Counted from the first letter of the stretch, positions 35,795 through 44,638 are shown. The stretch is 64,000 nt of DNA from Mucilaginibacter_A sp041088075 (GCF_041088075.1 NZ_JBGCVY010000069.1:1-64000), one strand, 5' to 3'. Notes: generated from the sequence alone by a model not told the origin. Program-made: numbers and translations.

Positions 35795-37354
35795 ATGAAA
35801 AAAGTAGGATTATCATTGATGACGGCCATTTTGGGAGGCGCTATTGCCGTAGGTGCCTACAAAATGGTTGAGGTTAAAAACACAGATGCTTCAACATTTG
35901 AAGACCGGCAAAAAGTATATTTCGCAAGTAATCATATCGCTCCGCTGGTATCATCGGCCGGAACGGTAGATTTTACACAGGCGGCAGCAGCGGTTACGCC
36001 AGCCGTGGTTTATATCCGTACTACTTATTCTTCGCAGCAAAGCGGCGGCGGTGGACAAGACCAAATGGAGCAAATGTTTGGCGATATGTTTGGCATGCGC
36101 CGCCAAAGGCCGTCTGGTCCGCAACGGGCTTCCGGTTCGGGCGTAATTATTTCTACGGATGGTTACATTGTTACAAACAACCATGTGGTAGAAAAAGCAG
36201 ACAAGATTGAAATCACCACAAACGATCACCGCCAGTTTAGTGCAAAAGTGATCGGGACAGACCCAAACACGGATTTGGCTTTGATTAAAATCAACGCAAC
36301 AAATTTGCCGATCGTTAAATTTGGCAATTCTGATGATGCCAAAGTAGGCGAGTGGGTTTTGGCCGTAGGCAACCCTTTTAACTTAACTTCAACCGTAACT
36401 GCTGGTATTGTTAGTGCAAAAGGCCGTTCGGTAGGAATTATCGGCAGGGGCGACAACGATGATGACGAAAACCCTTTTTCCAGCCCTAATTTAGATCGTT
36501 CACGTGCACAAACGCCGGTTTTAAACAGAGGGATTGAATCCTTTATCCAAACAGACGCGGTAATTAATCCCGGAAACAGTGGCGGCGCTTTGGTAAATAC
36601 CAGGGGAGAATTGATTGGCATTAACTCTGCAATCCTTTCACACACCGGTTCTTACGAAGGTTATGGTTTTGCCATCCCAATCAACCTGGCCAAAAAAGTG
36701 TTGAACGATATTGAAAAATTTGGTAAGGTAAAACGTGGTTATGTTGGCGTGCAATTCCAAGAATTAAATCCGGATGCTGCTCAAGCATTAAATATTAAAA
36801 CTACTAATGGTTTATTGGTAAACGAATTGGTTCAAGGCGGTGGCGCACAACAAGCCGGTATTAAAAAAGGTGATATCATTACCAAAGTTGATGGCAACAC
36901 GGTTTATGAATCCTCTGATTTACAGGAAAAAGTTGCCCGTTTGCAACCTGGCGATAAAGTTAATTTAACTGTTTTGCGTGATGGAAAAGAGCAAACTTTT
37001 GCTGTAACCTTAAAAGCGGACAACGGCAGCACGTTGGCAAGCAATGGCAAAACTAAATCTGCCGAAGAGATTTACAATAATCTGGGTGCAAGTTTTGCCC
37101 CGTTAAGCAGTGCCCAAAAACAAAAATACCACATGAACGGTGGTGTTGTGGTTACACAAGTTCGTCCGGGACGTATGTTTGACCAGTTGGGAATTGAAGA
37201 AGGTTCTGTCATTACAAGCATCAATAAAGCACCCGTAGGCTCTCCTGAAGCGCTTGACAAAGCAATTTCTAATGTAAAAGATGGCATCCTGATCATCGCC
37301 GGTGTAAGCCCTGATGGCAGTGTGTTTACCAACCGTTACAAAATGGACAAGTAA
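35795..37354 (+). CDS. Do/HtrA-family periplasmic serine protease
   Basis: I start at the ATG at 35795 (519 residues), giving a clear signal anchor MKKVGLSLMTAILGGAIAVG. A longer frame begins only at a TTG inside the promoter box. The trypsin-like domain shows the catalytic His in VTNNHVVEKAD, Asp in NTDLALIKI and Ser in NPGNSGGALV. Two PDZ domains follow (GLLVNELVQGGGAQQAGIKK and VVVTQVRPGRMFDQLGIEEG). A DegP/DegQ-like quality-control protease and chaperone of the periplasm. It has its own promoter and terminator. Confidence 0.95.
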   Translation: MKKVGLSLMTAILGGAIAVGAYKMVEVKNTDASTFEDRQKVYFASNHIAPLVSSAGTVDFTQAAAAVTPAVVYIRTTYSSQQSGGGGQDQMEQMFGDMFGMRRQRPSGPQRASGSGVIISTDGYIVTNNHVVEKADKIEITTNDHRQFSAKVIGTDPNTDLALIKINATNLPIVKFGNSDDAKVGEWVLAVGNPFNLTSTVTAGIVSAKGRSVGIIGRGDNDDDENPFSSPNLDRSRAQTPVLNRGIESFIQTDAVINPGNSGGALVNTRGELIGINSAILSHTGSYEGYGFAIPINLAKKVLNDIEKFGKVKRGYVGVQFQELNPDAAQALNIKTTNGLLVNELVQGGGAQQAGIKKGDIITKVDGNTVYESSDLQEKVARLQPGDKVNLTVLRDGKEQTFAVTLKADNGSTLASNGKTKSAEEIYNNLGASFAPLSSAQKQKYHMNGGVVVTQVRPGRMFDQLGIEEGSVITSINKAPVGSPEALDKAISNVKDGILIIAGVSPDGSVFTNRYKMDK

Positions 37355-37364
37355 AATATAGTGC

Positions 37365-37377
37365 TAAAAGAAGCATC
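37365..37377. repeat. Single motif copy directly before the htrA terminator
   Basis: TAAAAGAAGCATC lies between the HtrA stop codon and the terminator hairpin. Confidence 0.75.
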
Positions 37378-37378
37378 G

Positions 37379-37410
37379 AAACCTGCAATGTAAAACTTGC
37401 AGGTTTTTTT
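37379..37410 (+). terminator. Rho-independent terminator of the HtrA protease gene
   Basis: AAACCTGCAA and TTGCAGGTTT form a ten-base stem around TGTAAAAC, followed by a run of T. Confidence 0.9.
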
Positions 37411-37415
37411 GTTTT

Positions 37416-38093
37416 ATGGCTATTTTTGCGGCAATGACTTGCGACGGGATTAACTTCTTTTTTAAACAACAAACACTTCTTTTACTGCCTCAAAAAGCAA
37501 TTTACTGGAAAGACCAAAAAGCTTTGATTGTGGCCGATGTGCATTTGGGAAAGTCCGGGCATTTTAGAAAAGCCGGAATTGCGGTGCCGAATGAACTGGC
37601 GCAAAAAGATCTGGAAGTGCTTTCTGCTTTGATTGACGAACATCAGCCTGAAAAAATTTACTTTTTGGGCGATTTGTTTCATAGCGATAAAAACAGCGAC
37701 TGGCATTGGTTTAGTTTATGGCGAAACAAATATGCAGCTGTAGAAATGGTTTTGATCAAAGGAAACCATGATATTATCGAGGAAAACAATTTTGCCGATT
37801 TAAATATTTTGGTTGAAGGGGAACTATTGGTCGAGCCTTTTCGCCTGGCCCATCATCCTTTAAAAAAACAGGAAATCGAAAACACGCAAGGTTACACACT
37901 TTGCGGCCACATCCATCCGGGCGTTTATTTGCGCGGAAAAGGGCGCGATGCCGTAACGCTTTCCTGTTTTGCTTTTGGTGCGGATCAGGCCATTTTGCCG
38001 TCGTTTGGAAAATTTACCGGAAGAATTGCCATCCAGCACCAGGAAACCGATCGTGTTTTTGGTATTTTAAACGATAAAGTGATTGCTTTTTGA
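37416..38093 (+). CDS. pdeM: PdeM-type metallophosphoesterase (ligase-associated)
   Basis: The 225-residue metallophosphoesterase has VADVHLGKSGHFRKAG (DxH, first metal site), FLGDLFHS (GDxxH), KGNHD (GNHD) and CGHIHPGV (GHxH). The HLGKSGHFRKAG form and length fit the DNA-damage-response endonuclease PdeM usually encoded beside an ATP-dependent ligase, an exonuclease-like protein and a DEXH helicase. Those partners are absent from this window. An ATG at 37434 is an alternative start, because 37416 almost touches the terminator T-run. Confidence 0.85.
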   Translation: MAIFAAMTCDGINFFFKQQTLLLLPQKAIYWKDQKALIVADVHLGKSGHFRKAGIAVPNELAQKDLEVLSALIDEHQPEKIYFLGDLFHSDKNSDWHWFSLWRNKYAAVEMVLIKGNHDIIEENNFADLNILVEGELLVEPFRLAHHPLKKQEIENTQGYTLCGHIHPGVYLRGKGRDAVTLSCFAFGADQAILPSFGKFTGRIAIQHQETDRVFGILNDKVIAF

Positions 38094-38135
38094 GCCATTG
38101 AACCTAATTAAAATATCCTTTTGTCGTTTTTACAC

Positions 38136-38230
38136 GATGCTTCTTTTACCACATAAAAATTGGTATTGCCTGTTTTTTGATTTTTACCAACGGGTAAAGG
38201 CACCAATTTTTACCCGATAAAAGAAGTATC
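38136..38230. repeat. 95-bp paired palindromic element (subtype A)
   Basis: GATGCTTCTTTTACCAC, ATAAAAATTGGTATTGCC on the left and GGCACCAATTTTTACCC, GATAAAAGAAGTATC on the right. It is nearly the same as the element at 17694. Downstream AAGTTTAAACTG continues the outer repeat. It occupies the 319-base gap before sdhC together with that gene's promoter. Confidence 0.9.
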
Positions 38231-38346
38231 AACCCAAAAAAGAAATATCCGGGAATAAGTTTAAACTGTTTCAATGCCTTAAATCTTCCTGCCAAAATAT
38301 TTAGATTGTTTCTAAATAGCTATTGGTTGGGATATTGGCCGGATGC

Positions 38347-38380
38347 TTTGTTATCTTTTCGGCTATAATAAATACTTTTG
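38347..38380 (+). promoter_or_regulatory. Promoter of the sdhCAB operon
   Basis: TTTG (38347-38350) and TACTTTTG (38373-38380) are 22 bases apart, close to the Bacteroidota TTTG-N19-21-TAnnTTTG pattern. The predicted start lies about 25 bases before the ATG at 38413 and supports that start. Confidence 0.65.
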
Positions 38381-38412
38381 TAGAAATAATAATCCTAAAA
38401 TTTATTAATCAA

Positions 38413-39219
38413 ATGAGTGGTTCTACACAAACCCTTTCTTCTTCGATAGGAAAAAAATTGATCATGTCATTAACCGGCCTGTTTTTGTGCCTTTTCCTGA
38501 TTGTGCATTTAAGCGGAAATTTTCAGTTGTTTAAGGATGACAGCGGCCTGGCTTTCAATGATTACTCGCATTTCATGACGCATTTTCCACCGATAAAAGT
38601 AGTATCGTATTTGCTTTACCTCACCATCATCGTCCACTCCATTTATGCTTTGGTTTTGACCATTAACAACCGCAGGGCAAGGCCGGTGAATTATGTGATC
38701 CAGCCGAAATCGCCGAGCATTTGGTCGTCCCGGAATATGGGCATTTTAGGTTCGGTTTTGTTGCTGTTTATTGTGATCCATATGGGAAACTTCTGGTTTA
38801 GCTACCATAAAGACGAATGGTTTAAAAACCACGAAGGCCCGAAAATGCCGTTTAAAGAATATCGCACTGATCTAAAAACCGGGAAATTGGTATCGGCCAA
38901 GCAATTGCCACAGGGCGAATACGAATACGCCAAATATGTGGACGTAAATGCGCAGCAGGAAATTACCATTGCTAAAGATTTACAGGCGCAGGTCATTTTC
39001 TCGTTCAGTTCGCCGCTGTATGTGCTCTTTTACGTTATTGCGATGGCTGCTTTATCGTTCCACTTGTTGCATGGTTTTCAAAGTAGCTGGCAAACGATGG
39101 GCATGAACCACCGCAAGTACAAACCGATTGTAAACCAAATCGGGATCTGGCTTTTTGCGGTGATTATCCCAATCGGTTTTGCCGTGATGCCAATTGTTTA
39201 TTATTTCACCAAAAGATAA
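38413..39219 (+). CDS. sdhC: Succinate dehydrogenase cytochrome b subunit (SdhC)
   Basis: I use the ATG at 38413 (268 residues), because MSGSTQTLSSSIGKKLIMSL is the usual start of the family and the promoter lies just before it. Five hydrophobic segments and His residues in LIVHLSGNFQ, IIVHSIYAL, LFIVIHMGNF and SFHLLHGFQS suit a di-haem b558-type membrane anchor that passes electrons to menaquinone. The periplasmic or cytosolic loop 130-195 is long, as in other Bacteroidota. Confidence 0.93.
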   Translation: MSGSTQTLSSSIGKKLIMSLTGLFLCLFLIVHLSGNFQLFKDDSGLAFNDYSHFMTHFPPIKVVSYLLYLTIIVHSIYALVLTINNRRARPVNYVIQPKSPSIWSSRNMGILGSVLLLFIVIHMGNFWFSYHKDEWFKNHEGPKMPFKEYRTDLKTGKLVSAKQLPQGEYEYAKYVDVNAQQEITIAKDLQAQVIFSFSSPLYVLFYVIAMAALSFHLLHGFQSSWQTMGMNHRKYKPIVNQIGIWLFAVIIPIGFAVMPIVYYFTKR

Positions 39220-39247
39220 AAACCGCATTAAGGTTTCAAAAACCACC

Positions 39248-39260
39248 GATGCTTCTTTTA
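39248..39260. repeat. Single motif copy in the sdhC-sdhA spacer
   Basis: GATGCTTCTTTTA followed by TAGCTAAAAAATTAT, 18 bases before the sdhA ATG, inside the operon. Confidence 0.78.
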
Positions 39261-39278
39261 TAGCTAAAAAATTATCAA

Positions 39279-41216
39279 ATGGAATTAAATGCCAAACTGC
39301 CGGAAGGCCCGTTAGCCGAAAAGTGGAACAAGCAAAAGTTCAACCTTAAATTGGTTAACCCGGCCAATAAGCGAAAGTACCACGTAATTGTAGTAGGAAC
39401 AGGCCTGGCCGGTGCTTCTGCCGCAGCATCGCTGGCCGAACTGGGTTACAACGTTACCGCTTTTTGTTTTCATGATAGTCCGCGCCGTGCGCACTCTATT
39501 GCAGCGCAAGGCGGTATTAATGCCGCAAAAAATTACCAGAATGACGGCGACAGTGTTTTTCGCTTGTTCTACGATACGATAAAAGGCGGCGATTACCGTT
39601 CCAGGGAAGAAAACGTTTACCGCTTGGCCGAAGTTTCGGTCAATATTATTGACCAGTGTGTGGCGCAAGGCGTTCCTTTTGCCCGCGAATATGGCGGTTT
39701 GCTGGATAACCGTTCTTTTGGCGGTGCACAGGTTTCCAGAACGTTTTATGCACGCGGACAAACTGGGCAACAGCTTCTTTTAGGGGCCTATTCTTCGTTA
39801 AACCGTCAGATTCATTTGGGCAAAGTAAAAATGTACACGCGTACTGAAATGCTGGATCTGGTGGTTGCCGATGGAAAAGCGCAAGGCATTGTTACCCGTA
39901 ATTTAAGGACAGGCGCAATAGAAACCCATGCTGCCCATGCCGTTTTGTTGTGTACCGGCGGTTACAGCAACGTGTTTTATTTGTCAACAAACGCCATCGG
40001 TTCCAACGTTACGGCAGCTTGGCGGGCGCATAAACGCGGTGCTTATTTTGCCAATCCTTGCTTTACACAAATTCACCCAACTTGTATTCCGGTTTCCGGC
40101 GACCATCAGTCTAAATTAACCTTGATGTCTGAATCGTTGCGGAACGACGGACGTGTTTGGGCACCAAAAACCGTAGCCATAGCCGAAAGATTGCGCAAAG
40201 GCGAAATCAAGGTAACCGACATTAAAGAAGAAGACCGCGATTACTTCCTGGAACGCAAATACCCTTCTTTTGGTAATTTGGTTCCGCGCGATGTGGCTTC
40301 CAGGAATGCAAAAGAAGTATCGGACGAAGGCCGTGGCGTGGGCGCTTCAGGAAAAGCTGTTTTCCTGGATTTTGCCGAAGCGATCAGCCGTTTAGGCGAA
40401 GATACCGTTGCTGCAAAATACGGCAACTTGTTTGATATGTATTACCAGATCACCGACGAAAACCCGTACAAACAACCGATGCGGATTTACCCGGCCGTAC
40501 ATTACACCATGGGCGGCCTTTGGGTTGATTATAACTTAATGACCACGATTCCGGGTTGTTATGCTTTGGGTGAAGCCAATTTCTCCGATCACGGCGCAAA
40601 CCGTTTGGGTGCTTCTGCTTTGATGCAGGGCTTGGCCGATGGTTATTTTGTAATTCCTTACACTTTGGGCGATTACCTGGCTACGATCGGCCCGAAAGCG
40701 GTTGATCCAAACCATCCTGCTTTTGCAAAAACCAAAAAAGATGTGGAAGTGCGTGTGGCCAAATTCTTGTCTATGAAAAAAGGCACAAAAACAGTAAACG
40801 AATACCACCGTGATTTAGGCCATATCATGTGGGAATATTGCGGCATGGCGCGTAACGAAGCCGGTTTGATCAAAGCAAAAGGATTGATCCAGGCGTTGAA
40901 AGTTGATTTCTGGAAAAACGCTTTGGTTATGGGCGAAAACGAAGAGATTAATTTTTCTTTGGAACGCGCCGGTCGTGTGGCTGATTTTATCGAATTGGGC
41001 GAACTGATGGTGGACGATGCTTTGATGCGCCGTGAATCATGCGGCGGCCACTTCCGCGAAGAATCTCAAACAGAAGAAGGCGAAGCAAAACGCGATGACG
41101 AAAACTTCTCTTTTGTGGCAGCCTGGGAATATACAGGAGAAAACCAACCCGAAAAGCTGAACAAGGAAGACTTGTATTTTGAAAACGTTAAATTAACACA
41201 AAGAAGCTATAAATAA
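39279..41216 (+). CDS. sdhA: Succinate dehydrogenase/fumarate reductase flavoprotein
   Basis: The 645-residue subunit oxidises succinate at a covalently bound FAD. The FAD motif is VVGTGLAGASAAASLAELG at about 37-55, then HSIAAQGGINAAKN with the conserved His, and the active-site HYTMGGLWVDY and RLGASALMQGLADGYFV. The length and the insertions fit the type B (Bacteroidota, Bacillus-like) enzyme. It lies between sdhC and sdhB. Confidence 0.97.
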   Translation: MELNAKLPEGPLAEKWNKQKFNLKLVNPANKRKYHVIVVGTGLAGASAAASLAELGYNVTAFCFHDSPRRAHSIAAQGGINAAKNYQNDGDSVFRLFYDTIKGGDYRSREENVYRLAEVSVNIIDQCVAQGVPFAREYGGLLDNRSFGGAQVSRTFYARGQTGQQLLLGAYSSLNRQIHLGKVKMYTRTEMLDLVVADGKAQGIVTRNLRTGAIETHAAHAVLLCTGGYSNVFYLSTNAIGSNVTAAWRAHKRGAYFANPCFTQIHPTCIPVSGDHQSKLTLMSESLRNDGRVWAPKTVAIAERLRKGEIKVTDIKEEDRDYFLERKYPSFGNLVPRDVASRNAKEVSDEGRGVGASGKAVFLDFAEAISRLGEDTVAAKYGNLFDMYYQITDENPYKQPMRIYPAVHYTMGGLWVDYNLMTTIPGCYALGEANFSDHGANRLGASALMQGLADGYFVIPYTLGDYLATIGPKAVDPNHPAFAKTKKDVEVRVAKFLSMKKGTKTVNEYHRDLGHIMWEYCGMARNEAGLIKAKGLIQALKVDFWKNALVMGENEEINFSLERAGRVADFIELGELMVDDALMRRESCGGHFREESQTEEGEAKRDDENFSFVAAWEYTGENQPEKLNKEDLYFENVKLTQRSYK

Positions 41217-41295
41217 GTAGCAGGTAGCAAGTATCGAGTAGCAAGACCACTTGCAATTACCTGATACCGGATACCTGATACCCAATACTTTAAAT
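41217..41295. repeat. Short tandem and inverted repeats in the sdhA-sdhB spacer
   Basis: The spacer is made of GTAGCA(A/G)G words (GTAGCAGGTAGCAAGTATC) followed by inverted words of the type CCTGATACCGGATACCTGATA. The centre GCAAGACCACTTGC can pair. Such GTATC-rich runs look like neutral repeat DNA or an operon-internal hairpin. Confidence 0.65.
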
Positions 41296-42072
41296 ATGAG
41301 TAACGGAAATATGAACCTGACGCTGAAAGTTTGGCGCCAGAAAGATGCAAAAACGGCCGGCAAAATGGTTACCTATCCGGCAAATGATATATCTCCGGAT
41401 ATGTCCTTTTTGGAGATGCTGGATGTGGTGAACGAAAGTTTGATCCACAAAGGAGAAGACCCGATTTATTTTGACCATGATTGCCGCGAGGGAATTTGCG
41501 GGACCTGTTCTTTGTATATCAACGGCCGTCCGCATGGGCCAAAACAAGCCATCACTTCCTGCCAGTTGCACATGCGCAGTTTTTACGACGGGCAAACCAT
41601 CACCATAGAACCTTGGCGGGCTGCGGCTTTTCCGGTGGTGAAGGATTTGGCGACAGATCGTTCTGCGTTTGACCGTATCCAACATGCCGGCGGTTACGTT
41701 TCTGTAAATACAGGTGGCGTACCGGATGCAAACGAAATAGCAATCCCTAAACCAATTGCTGATGAGGCTTTTAACTCTGCAACTTGCATCCAGTGTGGTG
41801 CTTGTGTAGCGGCTTGTAAAAATGCTTCGGCCATGCTGTTTGTATCGGCAAAAATTTCGCAATTGGCTTTGTTGCCGCAAGGCCAGCCGGAGCGTTACCA
41901 GCGAGTGCAAAATATGGTGGCGCAAATGGACGAAGAGGGTTTTGGCAACTGCACCAATACCGCAGCCTGCGAAGCAGAATGCCCCAAAAGCATCAAGCTG
42001 ACCAACATTGCCCGGTTAAACGGGGATTTTTTAACTGCTAAAATCTTTAAATCTGACGAAGTTCACGCTTGA
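41296..42072 (+). CDS. sdhB: Succinate dehydrogenase iron-sulfur subunit
   Basis: I start at the ATG at 41296 (258 residues; MSNGNMNLTLKVWRQ), since the longer frame would translate the repeat spacer. The [2Fe-2S] ligands are in CREGICGTCSLYINGRPHG with a later Cys, and the [4Fe-4S]/[3Fe-4S] ligands in CIQCGACVAACKN and CTNTAACEAECPKSI. It passes electrons from SdhA to SdhC. Confidence 0.96.
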   Translation: MSNGNMNLTLKVWRQKDAKTAGKMVTYPANDISPDMSFLEMLDVVNESLIHKGEDPIYFDHDCREGICGTCSLYINGRPHGPKQAITSCQLHMRSFYDGQTITIEPWRAAAFPVVKDLATDRSAFDRIQHAGGYVSVNTGGVPDANEIAIPKPIADEAFNSATCIQCGACVAACKNASAMLFVSAKISQLALLPQGQPERYQRVQNMVAQMDEEGFGNCTNTAACEAECPKSIKLTNIARLNGDFLTAKIFKSDEVHA

Positions 42073-42092
42073 ACAAGAATATTAAATGTCAA

Positions 42093-42126
42093 CAAAAAGC
42101 TCTGTCAATTTTGGCGGGGCTTTTTG
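42093..42126 (+). terminator. Terminator of the sdh operon
   Basis: CAAAAAGC pairs with GCTTTTTG around a partly paired loop (TCTGTCAATTTTGGCGGG), ending in T-rich sequence. Confidence 0.7.
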
Positions 42127-42155
42127 TTTGATATGGATTTTGTGCTTTCTTGCTA

Positions 42156-42260
42156 ATGCTTCTTTTACCATCATAAAATTGGACAGATCAGTCAAAATGA
42201 CAAACCCCAAACCCGAAAGCAGTTTTGTTATACTATTTTTATGCCGGTAAAAACAGTACG
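42156..42260. repeat. Paired element with mixed heads before the DsbD-like gene
   Basis: The left end ATGCTTCTTTTA at 42156-42167 continues with ATAAAATTGG. The right end is the sister form, GGTAAAAACAGTACG (42246-42260). The distance equals that in the 95-bp elements plus about ten bases. Its right end supplies an ATG at 42241 that is probably not the true start of the gene. Confidence 0.7.
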
Positions 42261-42279
42261 ACAAACCTCAACAAACAAA

Positions 42280-43971
42280 ATGCAGCTTGCTTTCAACCTG
42301 AAAAAAACAATTTTTTCCCTGCTATTTTTAAGCTTTTTATTGGCTTTTCAGAACAAAAGCTATGCAATTCAAAAAGCTGCTGTGGATACCATTTCGACTG
42401 CGGATGTTGATTTTTCTCCTTTGCCTGCCGATACTTCAACCCCAACAAAGGCAGCAGCACCGGTAAAAAAAGAAGTGGTTAAGCAAAAAGCCAAGGCCAT
42501 CGAAGCAAAGCAAGAGCAGCAAAGTTTGTGGGCAATATTTTTAGCCGGTTTGCTGGGCGGGTTTGCGGCGTTGATTATGCCCTGCATTTTCCCGATGCTT
42601 CCTTTAACGGTTAGTTATTTTACCAAAACTGCGCAATCAAGAGGAAGCGCCATCACCAAAGCCTTAATTTACGGGCTTTCGATCATCGTTATTTATGTGG
42701 CTTTTGGTTTGGTTATCACCGTAATTTTTGGTGCTGATGCTTTGAACGACCTGGCCACAAACGGTGCTTTTAACCTCATATTTTTCCTGCTGCTGATTGT
42801 TTTTGCCGTATCTTTTTTTGGCGCTTTCGAAATCACCTTGCCATCGGCCTGGGCCAACAAAATGGACGAACAATCCGACAAAGGCGGCTGGCTCGGTCTG
42901 TTTTTTATGGCAGCCACGCTGGCTTTGGTTTCGTTCTCCTGCACCGGTCCGATTATCGGCACTTTGCTGGTTCAGGCGGCAACTTCCGGTGCTTTACTGG
43001 GGCCTGCAATCGGCATGTTTGGCTTTTCGTTAGCACTGGCCATCCCTTTTGCTTTGTTTGCCATGTTCCCTTCCTGGCTAAATTCACTGCCAAAATCCGG
43101 CGGCTGGTTAAACAGTGTAAAAGTGGTTTTAGGGTTTTTGGAACTGGCTTTAGCATTGAAATTCTTATCAAATGTAGATTTGGCGTATCATTGGGAATGG
43201 TTCGACCGCGAAATCTTTTTAGTTCTTTGGATCGTGATTTTTGGTTTGATGGGTTTATATCTCCTGGGAAAACTTAAATTTTCGCATGATTCGCCAGTTG
43301 AATATCTTTCTATTCCAAGATTGTTCCTCGCCATTATCGTGTTTGCTTTTACGGTTTATATGGTTCCCGGATTATGGGGCGCGCCTTTAAAATCCATTTC
43401 TGCATTTTTGCCGCCGCTGCAAACACAGGATTTTGATTTGTACACGCCAAGCCTCACTGCAAATAACCGTAATCAAAATACTTCAACCCAAAACAATAAC
43501 GAAGCACCGCACAAATACGCCAATCTGTTTAAAGCGCCTTTGGGCTTAAACGCTTTTTTTGATTATGATGAAGCTTTGGCTTTCGCGAAGAAAAACCATA
43601 AACCGGTAATGATTGATTTTACCGGCCATGCCTGTGTAAACTGCCGTGAAATGGAAGCCAGTGTTTGGACGGACAAAAAGGTTTATGATCTGATCAGCAA
43701 TGATTTTGTGCTGCTGCAATTGTATGTGGATGACAAAACCGATTTGCAGCCGGGCGAACAAACCGTAACGCCGCAAGGCAAAAAGATCAAAACAATTGGT
43801 AAAAAATGGAGCGAATTGCAGGCTTCTCGTTTCAAAGCCAACTCGCAGCCTTTTTATGTTTTGCTGGACGATGACGGAAATTTGTTGGTGCCGCCGCAAG
43901 GGGCAGATAAAAATGCAACACGTTACAGTCAGTTTTTGCAAAGCGGTTTAACGGCTTTCGGCAAAAAGTAG
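42280..43971 (+). CDS. DsbD-like thiol:disulfide interchange protein
   Basis: I start at the ATG at 42280 (563 residues), where the signal peptide MQLAFNLKKTIFSLL begins. The membrane core (eight or so segments, about 85-395) has the redox Cys pair in IMPCIFPMLPLTVSYF and FSCTGPIIGTLLVQ. The C-terminal thioredoxin-like domain has GHACVNCREME with a CxxC. No N-terminal DsbD alpha domain is present, which is common in Bacteroidota. It would carry electrons from cytoplasmic thioredoxin to periplasmic partners. Confidence 0.92.
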   Translation: MQLAFNLKKTIFSLLFLSFLLAFQNKSYAIQKAAVDTISTADVDFSPLPADTSTPTKAAAPVKKEVVKQKAKAIEAKQEQQSLWAIFLAGLLGGFAALIMPCIFPMLPLTVSYFTKTAQSRGSAITKALIYGLSIIVIYVAFGLVITVIFGADALNDLATNGAFNLIFFLLLIVFAVSFFGAFEITLPSAWANKMDEQSDKGGWLGLFFMAATLALVSFSCTGPIIGTLLVQAATSGALLGPAIGMFGFSLALAIPFALFAMFPSWLNSLPKSGGWLNSVKVVLGFLELALALKFLSNVDLAYHWEWFDREIFLVLWIVIFGLMGLYLLGKLKFSHDSPVEYLSIPRLFLAIIVFAFTVYMVPGLWGAPLKSISAFLPPLQTQDFDLYTPSLTANNRNQNTSTQNNNEAPHKYANLFKAPLGLNAFFDYDEALAFAKKNHKPVMIDFTGHACVNCREMEASVWTDKKVYDLISNDFVLLQLYVDDKTDLQPGEQTVTPQGKKIKTIGKKWSELQASRFKANSQPFYVLLDDDGNLLVPPQGADKNATRYSQFLQSGLTAFGKK

Positions 43972-44040
43972 CTTGAATTTTAATTGGGTTTGAATTTTTT
44001 TGATTGAAGTTTAAGGCAATCTGATTAAAAGTATTTTTCA

Positions 44041-44072
44041 GATACTGTTTTTATGCCGGTAAAAACAGTATT
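44041..44072. repeat. Perfect sister-form palindrome
   Basis: GATACTGTTTTTA, centre TGCCGG, TAAAAACAGTATT: a 31-32 base near-perfect palindrome between the DsbD-like gene and the YtxH gene. Confidence 0.85.
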
Positions 44073-44153
44073 CCATTAATTCCTTAAAAAATTGAAAACT
44101 ATTGAGTTACAGTTATGTTAACATGCAACATAAACCCTTAAAATTATTAAATC

Positions 44154-44573
44154 ATGAAAAATTCTGTCGAAGGCTTAGGCGTATTTCTGTTAGGAACAGC
44201 CGTTGGCGCTGCTTTAGGTATATTGTTTGCACCGGATGCAGGCGAAGAAACCCGCAGTACTTTGGTTGAAACCGCAGCCAACAGTTGGGATACGATCAAG
44301 GAAAAAGTAAAATCAGGCGAGGAACAACTGAACAATTATAAAAACCAGGCATCCACATACACAACTGAAGTTGTTGACCAGGTAAAATCAAAAGCGAAAG
44401 AAACAGCGGATGATTTAAAAAATTATAAAGACGAAGCGGTTGACCAGGTAAAATCAAAAGCGAAAGAAACAGCAGATGATTTAAAAGGTTATAAAGACGA
44501 AGTGGTTGACCAGGCCAAATCAAAAGTAAAAGAAAAGTCTAACGATCTGAACAACAACATCCAGCAGGCATAA
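44154..44573 (+). CDS. YtxH-domain protein with 22-residue repeats
   Basis: The 139-residue protein has an N-terminal YtxH domain with one glycine-rich membrane segment (VFLLGTAVGAALGILFAPD). An amphipathic helical tail follows, built from three tandem 22-residue units of the form VDQVKSKAKETADDLK with YKDEA, like LEA or apolipoprotein helices. The units correspond to near-identical 66-base DNA repeats. Stress-related roles are usual for YtxH proteins but are inferred only. Confidence 0.88.
   Translation: MKNSVEGLGVFLLGTAVGAALGILFAPDAGEETRSTLVETAANSWDTIKEKVKSGEEQLNNYKNQASTYTTEVVDQVKSKAKETADDLKNYKDEAVDQVKSKAKETADDLKGYKDEVVDQAKSKVKEKSNDLNNNIQQA
44373..44570 (+). repeat. Three tandem 66-bp repeats within the YtxH gene
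   Basis: Units start at 44373, 44439 and 44505, each opening GTTGACCAGG. The first two differ at only a few bases; the third has diverged. Confidence 0.9.
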
Positions 44574-44596
44574 AAATAAATCATTGTCTTTTATGG

Positions 44597-44638
44597 TCCC
44601 AAATAGCAGGGTTTTTTCTCCTGTTGTTTGGGATTTTT
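44597..44638 (+). terminator. Rho-independent terminator of the YtxH gene
   Basis: TCCCAAATAGCAGG pairs with CCTGTTGTTTGGGA, followed by a T-run. Confidence 0.85.

Noticed and set aside
37475..37484. ACTTCTTTTA near the start of pdeM as a motif copy
   Set aside because: Only ten bases match and the flanks differ; counted as background.
38593..38605. TAAAAGTAGTATC in sdhC as a motif copy
   Set aside because: It has a mismatch in the otherwise invariant core; listed only as a near match.
39773..39782. GCTTCTTTTA inside sdhA as a motif copy
   Set aside because: Only the 10-base core matches and it encodes QLLLGAY, a conserved SdhA segment; it could be chance.
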